DNA of 53,221 nucleotides from a bacterium (GTDB lineage: Bacteria > Bacillota > Clostridia > Lachnospirales > Lachnospiraceae): the NCBI GenBank assembly GCA_028724545.1, contig JAQYCU010000037.1, positions 1-53,221 on the forward strand, read 5' to 3'. The notes under the pieces are model-generated. The model was given only the letters and a program-made list of their open reading frames with translations. It was not told where the DNA came from and searched no databases. Position numbers and translations under genes: made by a program. This document shows, one piece after another, positions 1 through 8,362 of the stretch. Positions within the stretch are counted from its first letter, which is position 1. Every line of letters begins with the position of its first letter.

Positions 1-1
1 G

Positions 2-34
2 GCGATTGAGAAAGATATGAGTCTTAGTGCATAA
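2..34 (+). CDS. 3' end of an unidentified gene (partial)
   Basis: Ten codons ending in TAA at 32-34 (tail reads AIEKDMSLSA) are open from the window edge. In heterotetrameric 2-oxoacid:ferredoxin oxidoreductases a gamma subunit gene often precedes the delta gene, so this could be its tail, but the 132-nt gap and the hairpin before porD argue against tight coupling. The fragment is too short to identify, and the frame itself could be chance. Confidence 0.3.
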   Translation, partial: AIEKDMSLSA

Positions 35-70
35 ATGGTAATTGTATAAAAGATTATATTGATTTTGTCA

Positions 71-99
71 TTAGAGATTGCGTTTTTTGCAATCTCTAA
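71..99 (+). terminator. Hairpin between the partial upstream gene and porD
   Basis: Perfect 11-bp inverted repeat TTAGAGATTGC / GCAATCTCTAA (71-81 and 89-99) with a 7-nt T-rich loop. No T-tract follows, so it is only terminator-like; it could also be an operator or an mRNA stabilising structure for the por operon. Confidence 0.4.
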
Positions 100-166
100 A
101 TGTTTGTAAGGGCAAGTGATTTATATGGCTGAACTGTTACAGTGATTAAAAAAATAGGAGACAACG

Positions 167-472
167 ATGAGAACAGATATTACAAAGATAAATGAAACGA
201 CACCTCATGAAGATCTTACAGAAGGTCTTATGATATTTGCGGGAGGAACCTCCAAACTCTTCAAGACAGGTGAATGGAGAACGAATACACCGGTATTTCA
301 TGCAGATAAATGTAAGCAGTGTCTGCTTTGTGCGCCGGTTTGTCCGGATTGCAGTATACCTGTAAAGGATGGCTTAAGAGGTGAATTTGATATGGATCAT
401 TGCAAGGGTTGCGGTATATGCGCCAATGTATGTCCGTTTGGAGCAATAGAGATGAAGGAGGGCAATATCTAA
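167..472 (+). CDS. porD: Pyruvate/2-oxoacid:ferredoxin oxidoreductase, delta (2x[4Fe-4S]) subunit
   Basis: A 101-residue ferredoxin-like subunit that passes electrons from the catalytic subunits to external ferredoxin. Two CxxCxxCxxxCP motifs are visible (CKQCLLCAPVCP and CKGCGICANVCP), each binding one [4Fe-4S] cluster. The N-terminal stretch with EGLMIFAGGT and FKTGEWR is typical of delta subunits. AGGAGA at 156-161 sets the start. The stop overlaps the porA start by one base (TAATG), so translation is coupled. A gamma subunit is not seen within the window. POR and VOR/KOR delta subunits are alike, so the substrate rests on the neighbouring beta subunit. Confidence 0.9.
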   Translation: MRTDITKINETTPHEDLTEGLMIFAGGTSKLFKTGEWRTNTPVFHADKCKQCLLCAPVCPDCSIPVKDGLRGEFDMDHCKGCGICANVCPFGAIEMKEGNI

Positions 473-1653
473 TGGCTATTAAAGAACGTATGTCAGGAAA
501 TGAAGCTGTATCCTTTGCGATACGTCAGGTAAATCCGGATGTTATGCCGGCATTTCCCATAACACCTTCTACAGAGATACCACAGATGGTATCAACATAT
601 ATATCAAATGGTGAGATAGATACAGAGTTTATCCCGGTAGAGAGCGAACATTCTTCCATGAGTGCTGCGATAGGAGCAGAGGCAGCAGGTGCAAGAAGTC
701 TTACGGCAACATCTTCAGCAGGTCTTGCGTTGATGTGGGAAGAACTTTTGTTAGCAGCATCAAACAGGTTACCGGTAGCACTTACACTGGTAAACCGTAC
801 CTTGTCCGGTCCGATTAATATTAACTGCGACCATTCCGACGGTATGGGCGCAAGAGATACGGGCTGGATACAGATTTATGCTGAAAACAATCAGGAAGCC
901 TATGATAATTTTGTACAGGCATATCCGATTGCAGAGCATGAAAATGTACACCTTCCGATTATGATTTGTCAGGACGGATTCATTACAAGCCACGCAGTAG
1001 AAAATATTGAGTTATTGGAAGATGATGTGGTAAAGGATTTCGTAGGCGAATATGAGCCGGAAGAATATCTTTTGAATCCTGGAAAACCAATCGCTGTTGG
1101 TCCTTATTCTGTCAGCAACTATGCAATGGAAGCTAAGAAAAACCAGGAAATAGCATTAGAAAGTGCAAAAGAGGTTATTTTAGAGGTAGCAGAGAAATTC
1201 AAAAAGATTTCAGGAAGAGAATATGGTCTTTTTGAAGAATATAGAACAAAAGATGCTGATTATATTATGCTTATCATGGGCTCAGCTGCCGGAACGGCAA
1301 AGCAGGCCGTTGATGATTTGCGTGAAAAAGGTATGAAAGTCGGTGTTCTGAAACTTCGCGTCTTTCGTCCGTTCCCGGCAAAAGAAATTGCAGAAGCATT
1401 GAAAAACTGCAAGGCAGTTGCTATTATGGACCGTTGCGAAAGTTACAACGGAAACGGTGGACCACTTGGCAGCGAAGTAACAGCAGGCCTGTTCCGTAAC
1501 AAAGTAATGATTGAAACTGTAAATTATATCTATGGTCTTGCAGGACGTGACTTTACGGTTGGGGATGCATGCGATATTTTCAAAGAATTGGAAAGCATGA
1601 TAAAAACCGGAAAAGAAGTTGAGCAATATCAGTATGTCAGATTACGCAAATAG
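472..1653 (+). CDS. porA: Pyruvate/2-oxoacid:ferredoxin oxidoreductase, alpha subunit
   Basis: A 393-residue alpha subunit, providing the pyrimidine-binding part of the thiamine diphosphate site and the transketolase C-terminal-like domain. The family motif FPITPSTEIPQ is near residue 25, and the ESEHSSM segment with the conserved glutamate follows. The start at 472 is chosen because AAGGAGG (455-461) lies 10 nt upstream and the ATG shares a base with the porD stop; the reading frame is open further upstream but without a ribosome binding site. Cytoplasmic; oxidises pyruvate to acetyl-CoA plus CO2 with reduction of ferredoxin. A different 2-oxoacid substrate cannot be excluded. Confidence 0.88.
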   Translation: MAIKERMSGNEAVSFAIRQVNPDVMPAFPITPSTEIPQMVSTYISNGEIDTEFIPVESEHSSMSAAIGAEAAGARSLTATSSAGLALMWEELLLAASNRLPVALTLVNRTLSGPININCDHSDGMGARDTGWIQIYAENNQEAYDNFVQAYPIAEHENVHLPIMICQDGFITSHAVENIELLEDDVVKDFVGEYEPEEYLLNPGKPIAVGPYSVSNYAMEAKKNQEIALESAKEVILEVAEKFKKISGREYGLFEEYRTKDADYIMLIMGSAAGTAKQAVDDLREKGMKVGVLKLRVFRPFPAKEIAEALKNCKAVAIMDRCESYNGNGGPLGSEVTAGLFRNKVMIETVNYIYGLAGRDFTVGDACDIFKELESMIKTGKEVEQYQYVRLRK

Positions 1654-1663
1654 GAGGCCACAG

Positions 1664-2605
1664 ATGAGTGATTATAGTTTAAAAACAATGATGAATAAGC
1701 CAGAACGTCTTGCACCGGGACATCGTATGTGCGCAGGCTGTGGAGCGACAATTGCTGTGCGTGCCGTGCTCCGTGCCCTTCACGAAGGGGACCATGCAGT
1801 AATCGGTAATGCAACAGGATGTCTGGAAGTATCTTCTTTTATGTATCCTTATACAGCATGGGAAGACAGTTATATCCACAATGCATTTGAAAATGCAGGT
1901 GCTACGTTAAGTGGTGTTGAAACAGCATATAAAGCATTAAAAAAACGGGGAAAATTACCAGAGGATGCAAACTTTAAGTTCATTACCTTTGGTGGAGATG
2001 GTGGTACCTATGACATCGGTTTCCAATCTCTTTCCGGTGCGATGGAGAGAGGTCATGACATGGTTTATGTATGTTATGACAATGGAGCCTATATGAATAC
2101 CGGTATTCAGCGTTCTTCTGCAACACCAATGTATGCCGATACGACAACAACGCCGGTTGGTAAAGAGTCTAACGGTAAGATGCAGAACAGAAAAGATTTA
2201 GCGAGCATTATTGCAGACCATGATGTTCCTTATGTTGCACAGACAACATTTACACAGAACTTTATGGATATTCATAAAAAAGCAGAAAAAGCAATTTATA
2301 CAGAAGGTGCAGCATTTTTGAATGTGATGACTCCTTGTCCAAGAGGATGGAGATATGATACACCAGAAATTATGAATATCTGCAAACTCGCCGTTGAAAC
2401 CTGCTACTGGCCATTGTTTGAAGTAGACCACGGCAAGTGGACACTTTCATACGAACCGAAGAAGAAACTTCCGATAGAAGAGTTCTTACGGGTACAGGGA
2501 AGATTTAAACATCTCTTTAAAAAAGGAAACGAGAACCTGATTGCACAATTCCAGGCAGAAGTCGACAGACGCTGGGAAGATTTGCAGTATAAGTGTGCCA
2601 GATAA
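1664..2605 (+). CDS. porB: Pyruvate:ferredoxin oxidoreductase, beta (ThDP-binding) subunit
   Basis: A 313-residue beta subunit. It shows CAGCG near residue 21, part of a [4Fe-4S] ligand set, the IGNATGCLEV segment, the ThDP/Mg motif GGDGGTYDIG and the loop YDNGAYMNTGIQRS that resembles pyruvate-specific PorB proteins more than ketoisovalerate enzymes. Start 1664 is chosen for AGGAGG at 1652-1657, which overlaps the porA stop; an in-frame upstream start inside porA lacks such a site. With porD and porA it forms a compact operon ended by the hairpin at 2614-2691. Confidence 0.9.
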   Translation: MSDYSLKTMMNKPERLAPGHRMCAGCGATIAVRAVLRALHEGDHAVIGNATGCLEVSSFMYPYTAWEDSYIHNAFENAGATLSGVETAYKALKKRGKLPEDANFKFITFGGDGGTYDIGFQSLSGAMERGHDMVYVCYDNGAYMNTGIQRSSATPMYADTTTTPVGKESNGKMQNRKDLASIIADHDVPYVAQTTFTQNFMDIHKKAEKAIYTEGAAFLNVMTPCPRGWRYDTPEIMNICKLAVETCYWPLFEVDHGKWTLSYEPKKKLPIEEFLRVQGRFKHLFKKGNENLIAQFQAEVDRRWEDLQYKCAR

Positions 2606-2613
2606 TAAAAAGT

Positions 2614-2691
2614 AAGGACTTCTTCCGGGACAATCTGCAGACAGAATAGATAATCTGCCTACAGAAATTGTGCCGGGAGAGGTTCTTTTTT
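2614..2691 (+). terminator. Rho-independent terminator of the por operon
   Basis: Two 21-nt arms (2614-2634 and 2667-2687) pair over 17 Watson-Crick and 3 G-U positions, with a partly paired inner region (TCTG/CAGA), followed by six T (2686-2691). Unusually long stem for a terminator. Confidence 0.75.
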
Positions 2692-2716
2692 ATGATGATA
2701 CAGAAAGGAGCAGCAT

Positions 2717-3604
2717 ATGACATTATTAGCTTATCAGGTATTTAAAACAGTTGCAGAGCAGGGGAGTTTCCGAAAAGCAGCTGATATTCTGGGACTGACT
2801 CCTTCGGCAATCAGCCATGCGATTTCTTCGTTGGAAAATGAATTGGGCTTTTCTTTGCTGAACCGGAGTAAGGCCGGCGTTACGCTGACAAACTATGGCG
2901 AGCATCTGCTTCCCTATGTCAATGCCGTATTAAACAGCGAGGAAAGTCTGGAACAGGCAATTGCTGAGTTTAACGGGTTAAAACAGGGAAAAGTAAAAGT
3001 GGGATGTTTTTCTAGTGTCTGTACAAACTGGCTTCCGGATGTGTTGCATTCTTTTCGGAAAGAGTTCCCGGATATCAGTATCGAAGTATTTGAGGGGACT
3101 TATGACGACGTAGTATACTGGATTAAGAACGGCATTGTCGATTTGGGCTTTTTGTCCGTTTCCAGCGCAGGCGATATCCCGATAGAGCCTTTGTATAAAG
3201 ACCCCTTGCTTTGCATTGTGCCAAAAGGGATGCCAAAGGCAGAACCAAAAGAATATATGGGGATTGACGAACTGAGAAATCATCAGTTTGTAACGCAGCG
3301 GGAATCTACAGATGCTGACATCCAGAATTTCCTGAAAGAAAATTCGCTTACTATTCAGTCAAATTATCATGTGGTTGATGACTTATCAACCATCGCTATT
3401 GTGGCACATGGCTTCGGTATCTGCATTATGCCGGAAATGGTTATGAAGGATATTCCTTATGAAGTAGACTGCTATCCAGTCAAGCCGGATGCGTACCGTA
3501 TTATCGGGATTGCAGCACTGAATCCGGGGTTTATGGCACCGGCAGTCCGTACAATGTATAACCACATTCTGGATGCCTACCAGCAGCCGGAATTTAAAAG
3601 TTGA
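2717..3604 (+). CDS. LysR-family transcriptional regulator
   Basis: A 295-residue LysR-type regulator: N-terminal winged helix-turn-helix (about residues 3-60, with GSFRKAADILGLTPSAISHA as the recognition region) and a periplasmic-binding-like effector domain from about residue 90 to 290. GAAAGGAG sits just before the ATG. It follows the por terminator on the same strand, so it is probably separately transcribed; whether it controls porDAB or another target is unknown, and the co-inducer cannot be read from sequence. Its stop codon lies inside the -35 hexamer of the queuosine operon promoter. Confidence 0.9.
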   Translation: MTLLAYQVFKTVAEQGSFRKAADILGLTPSAISHAISSLENELGFSLLNRSKAGVTLTNYGEHLLPYVNAVLNSEESLEQAIAEFNGLKQGKVKVGCFSSVCTNWLPDVLHSFRKEFPDISIEVFEGTYDDVVYWIKNGIVDLGFLSVSSAGDIPIEPLYKDPLLCIVPKGMPKAEPKEYMGIDELRNHQFVTQRESTDADIQNFLKENSLTIQSNYHVVDDLSTIAIVAHGFGICIMPEMVMKDIPYEVDCYPVKPDAYRIIGIAALNPGFMAPAVRTMYNHILDAYQQPEFKS

Positions 3605-3629
3605 CTTTTTGATGTATCTGTGGTAGATT
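3601..3629 (+). promoter_or_regulatory. SigA-type promoter of the queuosine operon
   Basis: TTGACT (3601-3606), 17-bp spacer, TAGATT (3624-3629). The -35 overlaps the TGA stop of the LysR gene. The predicted start near 3636 places the preQ1 aptamer at the very 5' end of the transcript, which supports the call. Confidence 0.6.
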
Positions 3630-3642
3630 AGTTTCGTTTGAA

Positions 3643-3686
3643 CAGACAGTTCATTAGTACCATCCTGTCTATAAATAAAACTAGGG
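3643..3686 (+). promoter_or_regulatory. preQ1-I riboswitch aptamer
   Basis: P1 is formed by AGACAG (3644-3649) and CTGTCT (3665-3670). The A-rich tail ATAAATAAAACTAG follows, and its ACTAG (3680-3684) can pair with TTAGT (3654-3658) in the loop, giving the H-type pseudoknot of the preQ1-I class. It precedes five genes of preQ1 synthesis, exactly the expected regulon. With the terminator downstream, ligand binding most likely lowers expression. Confidence 0.88.
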
Positions 3687-3739
3687 CTGCTTGAAAAGAG
3701 TGTTATGTCAGAAAGAAGATAAATGACACATGGTTTTAA

Positions 3740-3764
3740 AGCAGACGCAAGTCTGCTTTTTTTA
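3740..3764 (+). terminator. Riboswitch expression-platform terminator
   Basis: AGCAGAC / GTCTGCT stem (3740-3746 and 3751-3757) with a GCAA tetraloop, followed by a run of seven T (3757-3763). It lies between the preQ1 aptamer and queD, so it is the likely attenuator. Confidence 0.85.
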
Positions 3765-3777
3765 GTGGAGGTTAAGA

Positions 3778-4197
3778 ATGTATCAGTTAACAATTGAACA
3801 AAGTTTTGATTCTGCACATTTTCTGGCAGGATATAACGGAAAGTGTGGCAATATTCACGGGCACCGTTGGAGAGTGCTTCTTAGTGTGGAGTCGGAAACG
3901 TTAAGAGATGACAGACAGCAGAGGGGAATGTGTGTAGATTTCTCCACTCTGAAAGATGTTTTAAAAGATATTGTCGATGAATATGACCATACGCTGCTGA
4001 TAGAAGAAGGCAGTCTGCAGCAAAAAACGCTGGACGTTTTTGCAGAGGAAGGTTTTCCGGTTGTGGAATTGGCATTTCGCCCGACGGCAGAAAATTTTGC
4101 AAAGCATTTTTATGATATTGTCAAAGCAAAAGGATATCAGGTAGCAATGGTGCAGGTATATGAAACACCAAATAACTGTGCTGCCTATCGTGAATAG
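3778..4197 (+). CDS. queD: 6-carboxy-5,6,7,8-tetrahydropterin synthase
   Basis: A 139-residue QueD. It converts 7,8-dihydroneopterin triphosphate to 6-carboxytetrahydropterin, the second step of 7-deazaguanine synthesis. Zinc ligands H14, H27 and H29, catalytic C23 (in CGNIHGH) and the D70-H71 pair (EYDHT) are all present; a YETPNN segment near the C terminus holds the pterin-binding glutamate. GGAGGT lies just before the ATG. First gene of the operon, 14 nt after the riboswitch terminator. Confidence 0.95.
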   Translation: MYQLTIEQSFDSAHFLAGYNGKCGNIHGHRWRVLLSVESETLRDDRQQRGMCVDFSTLKDVLKDIVDEYDHTLLIEEGSLQQKTLDVFAEEGFPVVELAFRPTAENFAKHFYDIVKAKGYQVAMVQVYETPNNCAAYRE

Positions 4198-4213
4198 AAC
4201 GGGGAGGCTGACG

Positions 4214-4876
4214 ATGGGATATAAGGTAGTTGAAATTTTCTGCAGCATCAACGGCGAAGGAATGAAAGCCGGTAAACTGGCCGTATTTGTACGGATGAAA
4301 GGCTGCAATCTGGCCTGTTCTTATTGCGACACGTCATGGGCAAATGAAAAGGATGCTTCCTATCAGGAAATGACAGCAGACGAGATTGTGCAGCAGGTCA
4401 AAGAAAATCAGGTGGAAAATGTCACACTGACGGGTGGAGAACCGTTATTGCAGGCAGGAATAGAGCAGTTATTACAAAAACTGGCAGACGCCGGTCTGGA
4501 AGTAGAAATCGAAACAAATGGCAGTGTCAGCCTGAAACCGTATGCGACAATTTCTCCAAAAATTTCGTTTACGATGGATTATAAACTGGCAAGCAGCGGA
4601 ATGGAAGATAAGATGGACTTGCAGAACTTTTCTATTCTGACAGCAAACGATACCGTAAAATTTGTGGTGTCTGACCGAAAAGATTTGGAACGGGCATACG
4701 AAGTCAGTGAACAGTTTTTAGAAAAGAGTCAGTGCAATATTTTTCTGAGTCCGGTATTTGGCAGCATCGAGCCGAAGGATATTGTGGAATTTATGAAAGA
4801 AAAACACTGGAACAAAGCAAGGATACAGATTCAGATGCATAAAGTGATATGGAATCCACAGGAACGTGGGGTATAA
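4214..4876 (+). CDS. queE: 7-carboxy-7-deazaguanine synthase (radical SAM)
   Basis: A 220-residue radical SAM enzyme that contracts 6-carboxytetrahydropterin to 7-carboxy-7-deazaguanine. The cluster motif is C31-x3-C35-x2-C38 (CNLACSYC), preceded by the SINGEG segment typical of QueE and followed by TLTGGEPLLQ, the SAM-binding GGE motif. Start 4214 is supported by GGGGAGG at 4201-4207; a longer reading frame that begins inside queD has no ribosome binding site. It lies 16 nt after queD in the operon. Confidence 0.94.
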   Translation: MGYKVVEIFCSINGEGMKAGKLAVFVRMKGCNLACSYCDTSWANEKDASYQEMTADEIVQQVKENQVENVTLTGGEPLLQAGIEQLLQKLADAGLEVEIETNGSVSLKPYATISPKISFTMDYKLASSGMEDKMDLQNFSILTANDTVKFVVSDRKDLERAYEVSEQFLEKSQCNIFLSPVFGSIEPKDIVEFMKEKHWNKARIQIQMHKVIWNPQERGV

Positions 4877-4893
4877 GAAAGGTGTGATAGATT

Positions 4894-5469
4894 ATGGCAA
4901 TTGATACAGAGGCAATCAAAGAACACATCCGGGGCATTCTGACAGCGTTGGGAGATGATCCTGACAGGGAAGGGTTAAAGGAAACTCCAGACAGAGTGGC
5001 AAGAATGTATGAAGAAGTATTTGAAGGCATGAATTATACTAATCATGAAATTGCACAGATGTTTAACAAAACATTTACAGATAAAATGGAGTTTGAAGGA
5101 AACAGCCGTGATATGGTTATGGTAAGAGATATTGAAATCTTTAGTTATTGTGAGCATCATCTGGCATTGATGTATGATATGAAAGTATCGGTAGCATATA
5201 TTCCGAAAGGAAAGGTAATCGGCCTTAGCAAAATCGCAAGAATTGCAGATATGGTAGGAAAACGCCTGCAGCTACAGGAAAGAATTGGTTCGGATATTGC
5301 TGATATTATGCAGGAAATATTGGAAAGCGAAGATGTAGCTGTAGTGATTGAAGGAACTCACAGCTGTATGTCGGCGCGTGGTATCAAAAAAGGAACAGCT
5401 ACGACGAAAACCTATACATTGCGTGGTGCGTTTAAAGAAGATAAGTTATTGCAGATGCGTCTGGAATAA
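4894..5469 (+). CDS. folE: GTP cyclohydrolase I
   Basis: A 191-residue FolE that makes 7,8-dihydroneopterin triphosphate from GTP, the shared precursor of folate and queuosine. Zinc and active-site motifs are visible: [26 protein letters not shown] and [14 protein letters not shown]. Its place inside the preQ1-controlled operon means this copy mainly serves queuosine synthesis. No other folate genes are near. Confidence 0.95.
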   Translation: MAIDTEAIKEHIRGILTALGDDPDREGLKETPDRVARMYEEVFEGMNYTNHEIAQMFNKTFTDKMEFEGNSRDMVMVRDIEIFSYCEHHLALMYDMKVSVAYIPKGKVIGLSKIARIADMVGKRLQLQERIGSDIADIMQEILESEDVAVVIEGTHSCMSARGIKKGTATTKTYTLRGAFKEDKLLQMRLE

Positions 5470-5573
5470 TGACCGGACAGAATGCAAATAAGCACAGACA
5501 ACGCAGGCTGTTACAGCATATGGCAAACGGAAATAGCATCATAAATAGTGATAAGCAGAAAGGAAGCAGTAAA

Positions 5574-6257
5574 ATGAAAGCAATGGTATTGTTTAGTGGG
5601 GGAATTGACAGTACAACCTGCCTGGGAATGGCAGTAGATAAATATGGAAAAGAAAATGTAATTGCCTTGTCTATTTCTTATGGGCAAAAGCATGACAAAG
5701 AAATCCAGGCATCGGATGCCGTTGCCGGTCATTATGGCGTGGAGCATATCAAACTGGATTTGAGTAAAATTTTTGAATATAGCGATTGCTCTTTACTGCA
5801 GCATTCCAAACAGGAAATACCGGAAGAGGCCTATGCGGAACAGTTAAAGAAGACGGACGGAAAGCCGGTTTCGACATATGTGCCGTTTAGAAACGGACTT
5901 TTCCTGTCAACTGCAGCAAGTCTTGCATTGTCAAAAGAGTGCAGCGTAATTTATTATGGCGCACACGCAGATGATGCAGCAGGAAATGCTTATCCGGATT
6001 GCAGCACTGCTTTTAATAATGCGATTTCGGATGCAATTTATATTGGAAGTGGTAACCAGCTCAGGGTAGAAGCACCCTTTGTCAGTCTGACAAAGGCAGA
6101 AGTAGTAAAAATCGGACTGGAACTGAAAGTACCATATGAACTGACCTGGAGTTGTTACGAGGGAAAGGAAGAACCTTGTGGCGTTTGTGGAACCTGCATT
6201 GACAGGGCAGAAGCTTTTCGATTGAATGGAATAGAAGACCCGGCATTAAAAAGATAG
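5574..6257 (+). CDS. queC: 7-cyano-7-deazaguanine (preQ0) synthase
   Basis: A 227-residue ATP-dependent nitrile synthase that turns 7-carboxy-7-deazaguanine into preQ0. N-terminal PP-loop SGGIDSTT (residues 8-15) binds ATP; the C-terminal CysX7CysX2CysX2Cys set (in CYEGKEEPCGVCGTC) binds zinc. The frame is open upstream to 5469, but the MKAMVLFSGG start with AAAGGAAG just before it matches the family. The 104-nt gap after folE is the largest inside the operon and shows no clear structure. Confidence 0.95.
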   Translation: MKAMVLFSGGIDSTTCLGMAVDKYGKENVIALSISYGQKHDKEIQASDAVAGHYGVEHIKLDLSKIFEYSDCSLLQHSKQEIPEEAYAEQLKKTDGKPVSTYVPFRNGLFLSTAASLALSKECSVIYYGAHADDAAGNAYPDCSTAFNNAISDAIYIGSGNQLRVEAPFVSLTKAEVVKIGLELKVPYELTWSCYEGKEEPCGVCGTCIDRAEAFRLNGIEDPALKR

Positions 6258-6272
6258 AGTGGAGGAAACAAG

Positions 6273-6767
6273 ATGAGTAATCAGAGAGAAGAAGAAAGCA
6301 GTATTTCTTTGCTGGGAAACCAGCATACAAAATATCCGGACAATTATGCACCGGAAGTATTGGAAACTTTTATTAATAAGCACCCGGATAATGATTATTT
6401 TGTTAAATTCAACTGTCCGGAATTTACCAGCCTGTGCCCGATTACGGGACAGCCGGATTTTGCCAATATCATTATTTCCTATGTTCCACAGGAGCGTATG
6501 GTAGAGAGCAAATCGTTAAAATTATATTTGTTTAGTTTTCGCAATCACGGAGATTTTCATGAGGACTGTGTGAATATCATTATGAAAGACCTGATTCGCC
6601 TGATGGACCCGAAATACATTGAGGTATGGGGAAAATTTACGCCACGTGGAGGCATTTCGATTGACCCGTATTGCAATTATGGAAAGCCGGGAACAAAATG
6701 GGAACAGGTGGCACAGGACAGACTGTTTCATCACGATATGTATCCGGAACGTGTTGATAACCGGTAA
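6273..6767 (+). CDS. queF: NADPH-dependent 7-cyano-7-deazaguanine reductase
   Basis: A 164-residue, single-domain (type I) QueF that reduces the nitrile of preQ0 to the aminomethyl group of preQ1. Catalytic Cys55 and Asp62 are in the segment [12 protein letters not shown], and the QueF motif ESKSLKLY follows. GGAGG precedes the start. It completes the GTP-to-preQ1 route in one operon; the tRNA transglycosylase tgt and queA/queG/queH are not in the window. No convincing terminator follows. Confidence 0.95.
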   Translation: MSNQREEESSISLLGNQHTKYPDNYAPEVLETFINKHPDNDYFVKFNCPEFTSLCPITGQPDFANIIISYVPQERMVESKSLKLYLFSFRNHGDFHEDCVNIIMKDLIRLMDPKYIEVWGKFTPRGGISIDPYCNYGKPGTKWEQVAQDRLFHHDMYPERVDNR

Positions 6768-6876
6768 CTTGAAAAAAGACGAAAAAATTGTGCATTTTGC
6801 CAAAAAATCCATAGACGATTACAGGAAAATAGTGTAATATATTAAAAGAATATTTTGATATCAGAGGAGTTATTGT

Positions 6877-8337
6877 ATGGAGTTTCAAACACCAGAACTT
6901 TCCCGGATTACACTGCATCCGGCGAAATGTGGATTAGATTTAGGAGATGGGAGCGAACGGGCAGAATATGTTAATCAGGACTATATTCTTCATACATTAG
7001 GAAGACCACATAGAAATATTAACATTATGTATACTTATTATCCAAAGGATAAAGAATGGCCACAGAGAATCAGTGAGGCCTGCAAAGATATGGAGATACA
7101 TTTTCAGTGGGATTACCCATATGATGATTATTTTCCATATGAGGGAGGCATCGGAAAAGATACGTCCGGACAGCCTTTTGAGCAGATGCGTGATATCAGA
7201 CGGCATGGTCAGGATGTCACATTGACATTAACGATTGACTGTTCCCTGTCTGATGAGTATCTTCGGGCAATTGCAAGGGATTTAAAGCCATTTGGACGGA
7301 TGCGTCTGCGTATCAATCACGAATGTGACGGGGACTGGTTTACGCACAACCAGAGATATTCCTATGAAGAAATTGGTGCGTTTTTTGTGCGTTTTTGCGA
7401 GATTTTAAAAGAAGAAGCACCTAATGTTTCCACGATATTTTGTGGAGGTGCTGTGAAAGAATTGGACAATCCTGACAGCGAAGTCGGACACGAAAAGGAG
7501 TTTATGAAAGCATATCAGACAGCCGATATCTGGTCAATGGACTGCTACCTGGCACTGCATTACGGATGGCCTTTCGACATCTGCGAGAAAGACAGCGATT
7601 CCTATGCCGTGACACCGGTAGAAACTTTTTATAAGAGATTGGAACAGTCGGCCAGACGCTTTACAAAATTAAACAATGGCGTGTCCAGACCGTTAGTGGT
7701 TTCTGAGTTCAATACGGATGGGGATGTGGTAGGACCACTTCATCAGGGAGAATCAGTCAAACGTTTTATACAGAGATTAAAAGATGGTAATGCGCATGAG
7801 TGGTTCGGAGGATTTTCCCTGTATCAGTTCCGTGACCGTGGAAGACTGGGATTGGAAATAGAAGATGCAAACAATCCGTCGGTAGGTATTCCACAGCCGT
7901 TACTGAAGGAATACAAAGAAATCTTAAAAGATGACTATTTTATGCCACAGATTCAAAAAGAAGAAGAAATTACACTTCCCCTTACTTTGCGATGGGGCAG
8001 TGCAGAAGATGCAGAAGGTCTTGCGATGGAAGTGGAACTGCAAAAGACACCAGAGTTTTTTGAACTGTATTTTGAAGAAGAACTCAACCTGATGATTGAG
8101 GTAAATGGAAAGTGGTTTTACAAGGCAGAACATACAAAATGTGTAGACCTGATGCCGGCTTTCTTTGAAAATCCAATCAAAGAAAATACAAAAATGAACA
8201 TTCATATCTTTGCTCCACCTGCAACGGGCGAAAATTCTCCGGAACAGGGAGAGGACTGGATATATAATTATTACTGTACGATAAACAGGCTGCCGGAGAT
8301 AAGGCTGCGTTATGATTTTATAGAAAGTGTCGGATAG
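6877..8337 (+). CDS. GH26-like TIM-barrel protein of unknown substrate, no signal peptide
   Basis: A 486-residue protein not assigned with certainty. Residues about 40-350 look like a clan GH-A (beta/alpha)8 hydrolase: NHECDGDW around residues 147-154 resembles the acid/base motif HE-x-N-G-x-W of GH26 beta-mannanases (E149 as donor), and VVSEFNTDG puts E277 where the nucleophile should be. The tail (about 365-486) is probably an additional beta-rich domain. There is no signal peptide or membrane segment, so it would act in the cytoplasm, unusual for GH26 proteins. It may be a carbohydrate-binding or inactive relative. It lies 109 nt after queF and 25 nt before the chemoreceptor. Confidence 0.55.
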   Translation: MEFQTPELSRITLHPAKCGLDLGDGSERAEYVNQDYILHTLGRPHRNINIMYTYYPKDKEWPQRISEACKDMEIHFQWDYPYDDYFPYEGGIGKDTSGQPFEQMRDIRRHGQDVTLTLTIDCSLSDEYLRAIARDLKPFGRMRLRINHECDGDWFTHNQRYSYEEIGAFFVRFCEILKEEAPNVSTIFCGGAVKELDNPDSEVGHEKEFMKAYQTADIWSMDCYLALHYGWPFDICEKDSDSYAVTPVETFYKRLEQSARRFTKLNNGVSRPLVVSEFNTDGDVVGPLHQGESVKRFIQRLKDGNAHEWFGGFSLYQFRDRGRLGLEIEDANNPSVGIPQPLLKEYKEILKDDYFMPQIQKEEEITLPLTLRWGSAEDAEGLAMEVELQKTPEFFELYFEEELNLMIEVNGKWFYKAEHTKCVDLMPAFFENPIKENTKMNIHIFAPPATGENSPEQGEDWIYNYYCTINRLPEIRLRYDFIESVG

Positions 8338-8362
8338 ACAGGAAAAGTAAGGAGAGTGTGCT

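Noticed and set aside
5469-5573. Longer QueC start overlapping the folE stop
   Set aside because: Would add 35 residues not found in the family; AAAGGAAG before 5574 is a better site.
6619-6837. 72-codon plus-strand frame overlapping the end of queF
   Set aside because: Overlaps a certain gene in another frame and has no ribosome binding site.
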